The position numbers and the translations under genes are program-made. Below are positions 16,783 through 17,670 of a DNA stretch of 17,670 nt, piece by piece; within the stretch, counting starts at the first letter, position 1; the number at the start of each line of letters is the position of its first letter. Origin of the DNA: DALYLB01 sp046154695 (GTDB taxonomy: Bacteria; Acidobacteriota; Blastocatellia; RBC074); assembly GCA_046154695.1 (NCBI GenBank), contig JBJXFI010000364.1, positions 1 through 17,670 of the forward strand, in the 5' to 3' direction. The notes below the pieces were generated by a model. The model was given only the letters and a program-made list of their open reading frames with translations. It did no database searches and was not told the DNA's origin.

Positions 16783-17670
16783 AGGAACCAGAGATCAAAA
16801 GGCGGGCGGATTCCCACGACTGGAAACGGGACGTTCTTTTCTGGCTGCCGATGGCCTGTCTCGCCTGGTGGCTCGCCTGGAAATACCAGGACGAATTCAT
16901 CGCCGACTGGGATGGATTCGACTACTCGGTCTACACCGTTCGGCATATGCCCTCGGCGCTGGGGCTGAGCCGGGCGCTCTTTCTGGGCTACAACTATCTG
17001 TTGTGGGAGGTTGCCCATCGCTGGTTGGGCGTCGAGCATGAGCACGCCTATCTGGTGATCCGGTATGGCGTGATGGCGCAGGCAGGGCCGGCCATTGTCG
17101 GAATGTACGCGCTCTGCAAGGAGCTGACGGCTGACCGGCTGGCCGCGGCGCTTGGGGCGCTGCTGCTGGCGGGCTCTCCGTTCTTCATCATCTACAGCGG
17201 CCGCTCGATGAGCGAGATTCCGGCCATTCTGATGCTCGCCTGGTCGTTGTGGTGGATGCTGCGAAGCCTGCGGTGCGGCCGCATGCCCGGTTTTCTGCTG
17301 GCTGCCGCGCTGATCGGGGCGAGCGCCAACATTCGCGAATTCGCGGTCTTTTATCTTCCCTTCATCCCGATCGCCGCGCGTATACACGGGTTCAAATGGC
17401 GTCACGGGCTCGCGGCCATGACGGCGGCGGCGCTGTGCGCCGTCTCGGGAATGATCTTCTGGGCCTGGTTCGACACGGACAATTATCTGTTCGCCGTAAG
17501 GAACTGGTACCGATTGAGCGCGGCCGAGCGCCGCATGCATCCGGTCACGGCGAAAAACATCGGGCACTTTCTCGATTTCGCCTTCCATTGTTCGGCGGCC
17601 GGCGTGATCCTGACGCCGCTCGCGACGCTCTGGTCCTTTTGGGCGGGGCCGCGGGGGGGGAATCGGTCGC
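16779..17670 (+). CDS. Membrane glycosyltransferase, GT-C/family 39-like (3' end outside window)
   Basis: An open frame of 297 codons runs from a GTG at 16779 to the window edge. The GTG overlaps the preceding stop as GTGA, suggesting coupled translation; an ATG at codon 25 is an alternative that would remove the charged N-terminal tail. A first membrane helix (about 19-35) is followed by the acidic motif ADWDGFDYS at 42-50, in the place where GT-C enzymes carry their catalytic Asp/Glu in the first external loop. Further helices lie at about 95-113, 121-140, 147-163, 171-200 and 210-231, and a GRSMSEIPAI motif sits at 141-150. GT-C enzymes transfer sugars from polyprenyl-phosphate carriers; donor and acceptor are unknown. 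An 8-G run lies at 17653-17660. Confidence 0.75.
   Translation, partial: MKEPEIKRRADSHDWKRDVLFWLPMACLAWWLAWKYQDEFIADWDGFDYSVYTVRHMPSALGLSRALFLGYNYLLWEVAHRWLGVEHEHAYLVIRYGVMAQAGPAIVGMYALCKELTADRLAAALGALLLAGSPFFIIYSGRSMSEIPAILMLAWSLWWMLRSLRCGRMPGFLLAAALIGASANIREFAVFYLPFIPIAARIHGFKWRHGLAAMTAAALCAVSGMIFWAWFDTDNYLFAVRNWYRLSAAERRMHPVTAKNIGHFLDFAFHCSAAGVILTPLATLWSFWAGPRGGNRS

Noticed and set aside
16764..17588. 274-residue minus-strand open frame at the window end
   Set aside because: The plus strand carries a continuous hydrophobic frame with GT-C features from 16779 to the window edge, which explains the region better.

Overview
The window looks like a chromosomal segment of an Acidobacteriota bacterium. 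Two tandem genes encode secreted von Willebrand factor A proteins of the 'VWFA-related Acidobacterial domain' type. Most of the DNA is GC-rich, and several small gene clusters alternate in strand. No rRNA, tRNA, CRISPR array or complete insertion sequence was seen, and no gene-free stretch exceeds about 200 bases.

Region 1 (1-2589) is a low-GC island: sampled 60-base lines run at roughly 37-40% GC, against about 80% in the adjoining gene. It holds the 3' remnant of an SMC/RecN-like AAA ATPase gene behind a short tandem repeat. Convergent to it lies a minus-strand set: a MntA-type nucleotidyltransferase, a HepT-type HEPN ribonuclease toxin and a long AlbA_2/GHKL-type protein. The set is joined to the end of a GC-rich MOSC-domain gene by an ATGA stop/start overlap, and its own genes overlap or nearly abut. 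It is the best candidate for an unusual system here: a HEPN-MNT module carrying an AlbA_2 ATPase-like third gene and translated behind a housekeeping gene.

Region 2 (2586-7494) is housekeeping: the MOSC protein, a cluster of three 24-bp palindromic repeats, a fused alpha-beta E1 of a branched-chain 2-oxoacid dehydrogenase, and, divergently, pterin-4a-carbinolamine dehydratase, a DUF2721 membrane protein and heme o synthase (ctaB).

Region 3 (7549-14368) is all minus strand: a membrane-embedded alpha/beta hydrolase with an unusual split architecture, a Sua5-type threonylcarbamoyl-AMP synthase, a secreted subtilase with BACON and carboxypeptidase-regulatory-like domains, and a spermidine-synthase-like methyltransferase fold fused to a membrane domain. 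The subtilase ends in a 10-bp triple tandem repeat that could alter its reading frame.

Region 4 (14369-17670) is plus strand: a good sigma70-like promoter, two secreted VWFA genes, then a GT-C/family-39-like membrane glycosyltransferase that overlaps the second VWFA gene by GTGA and runs off the window end.
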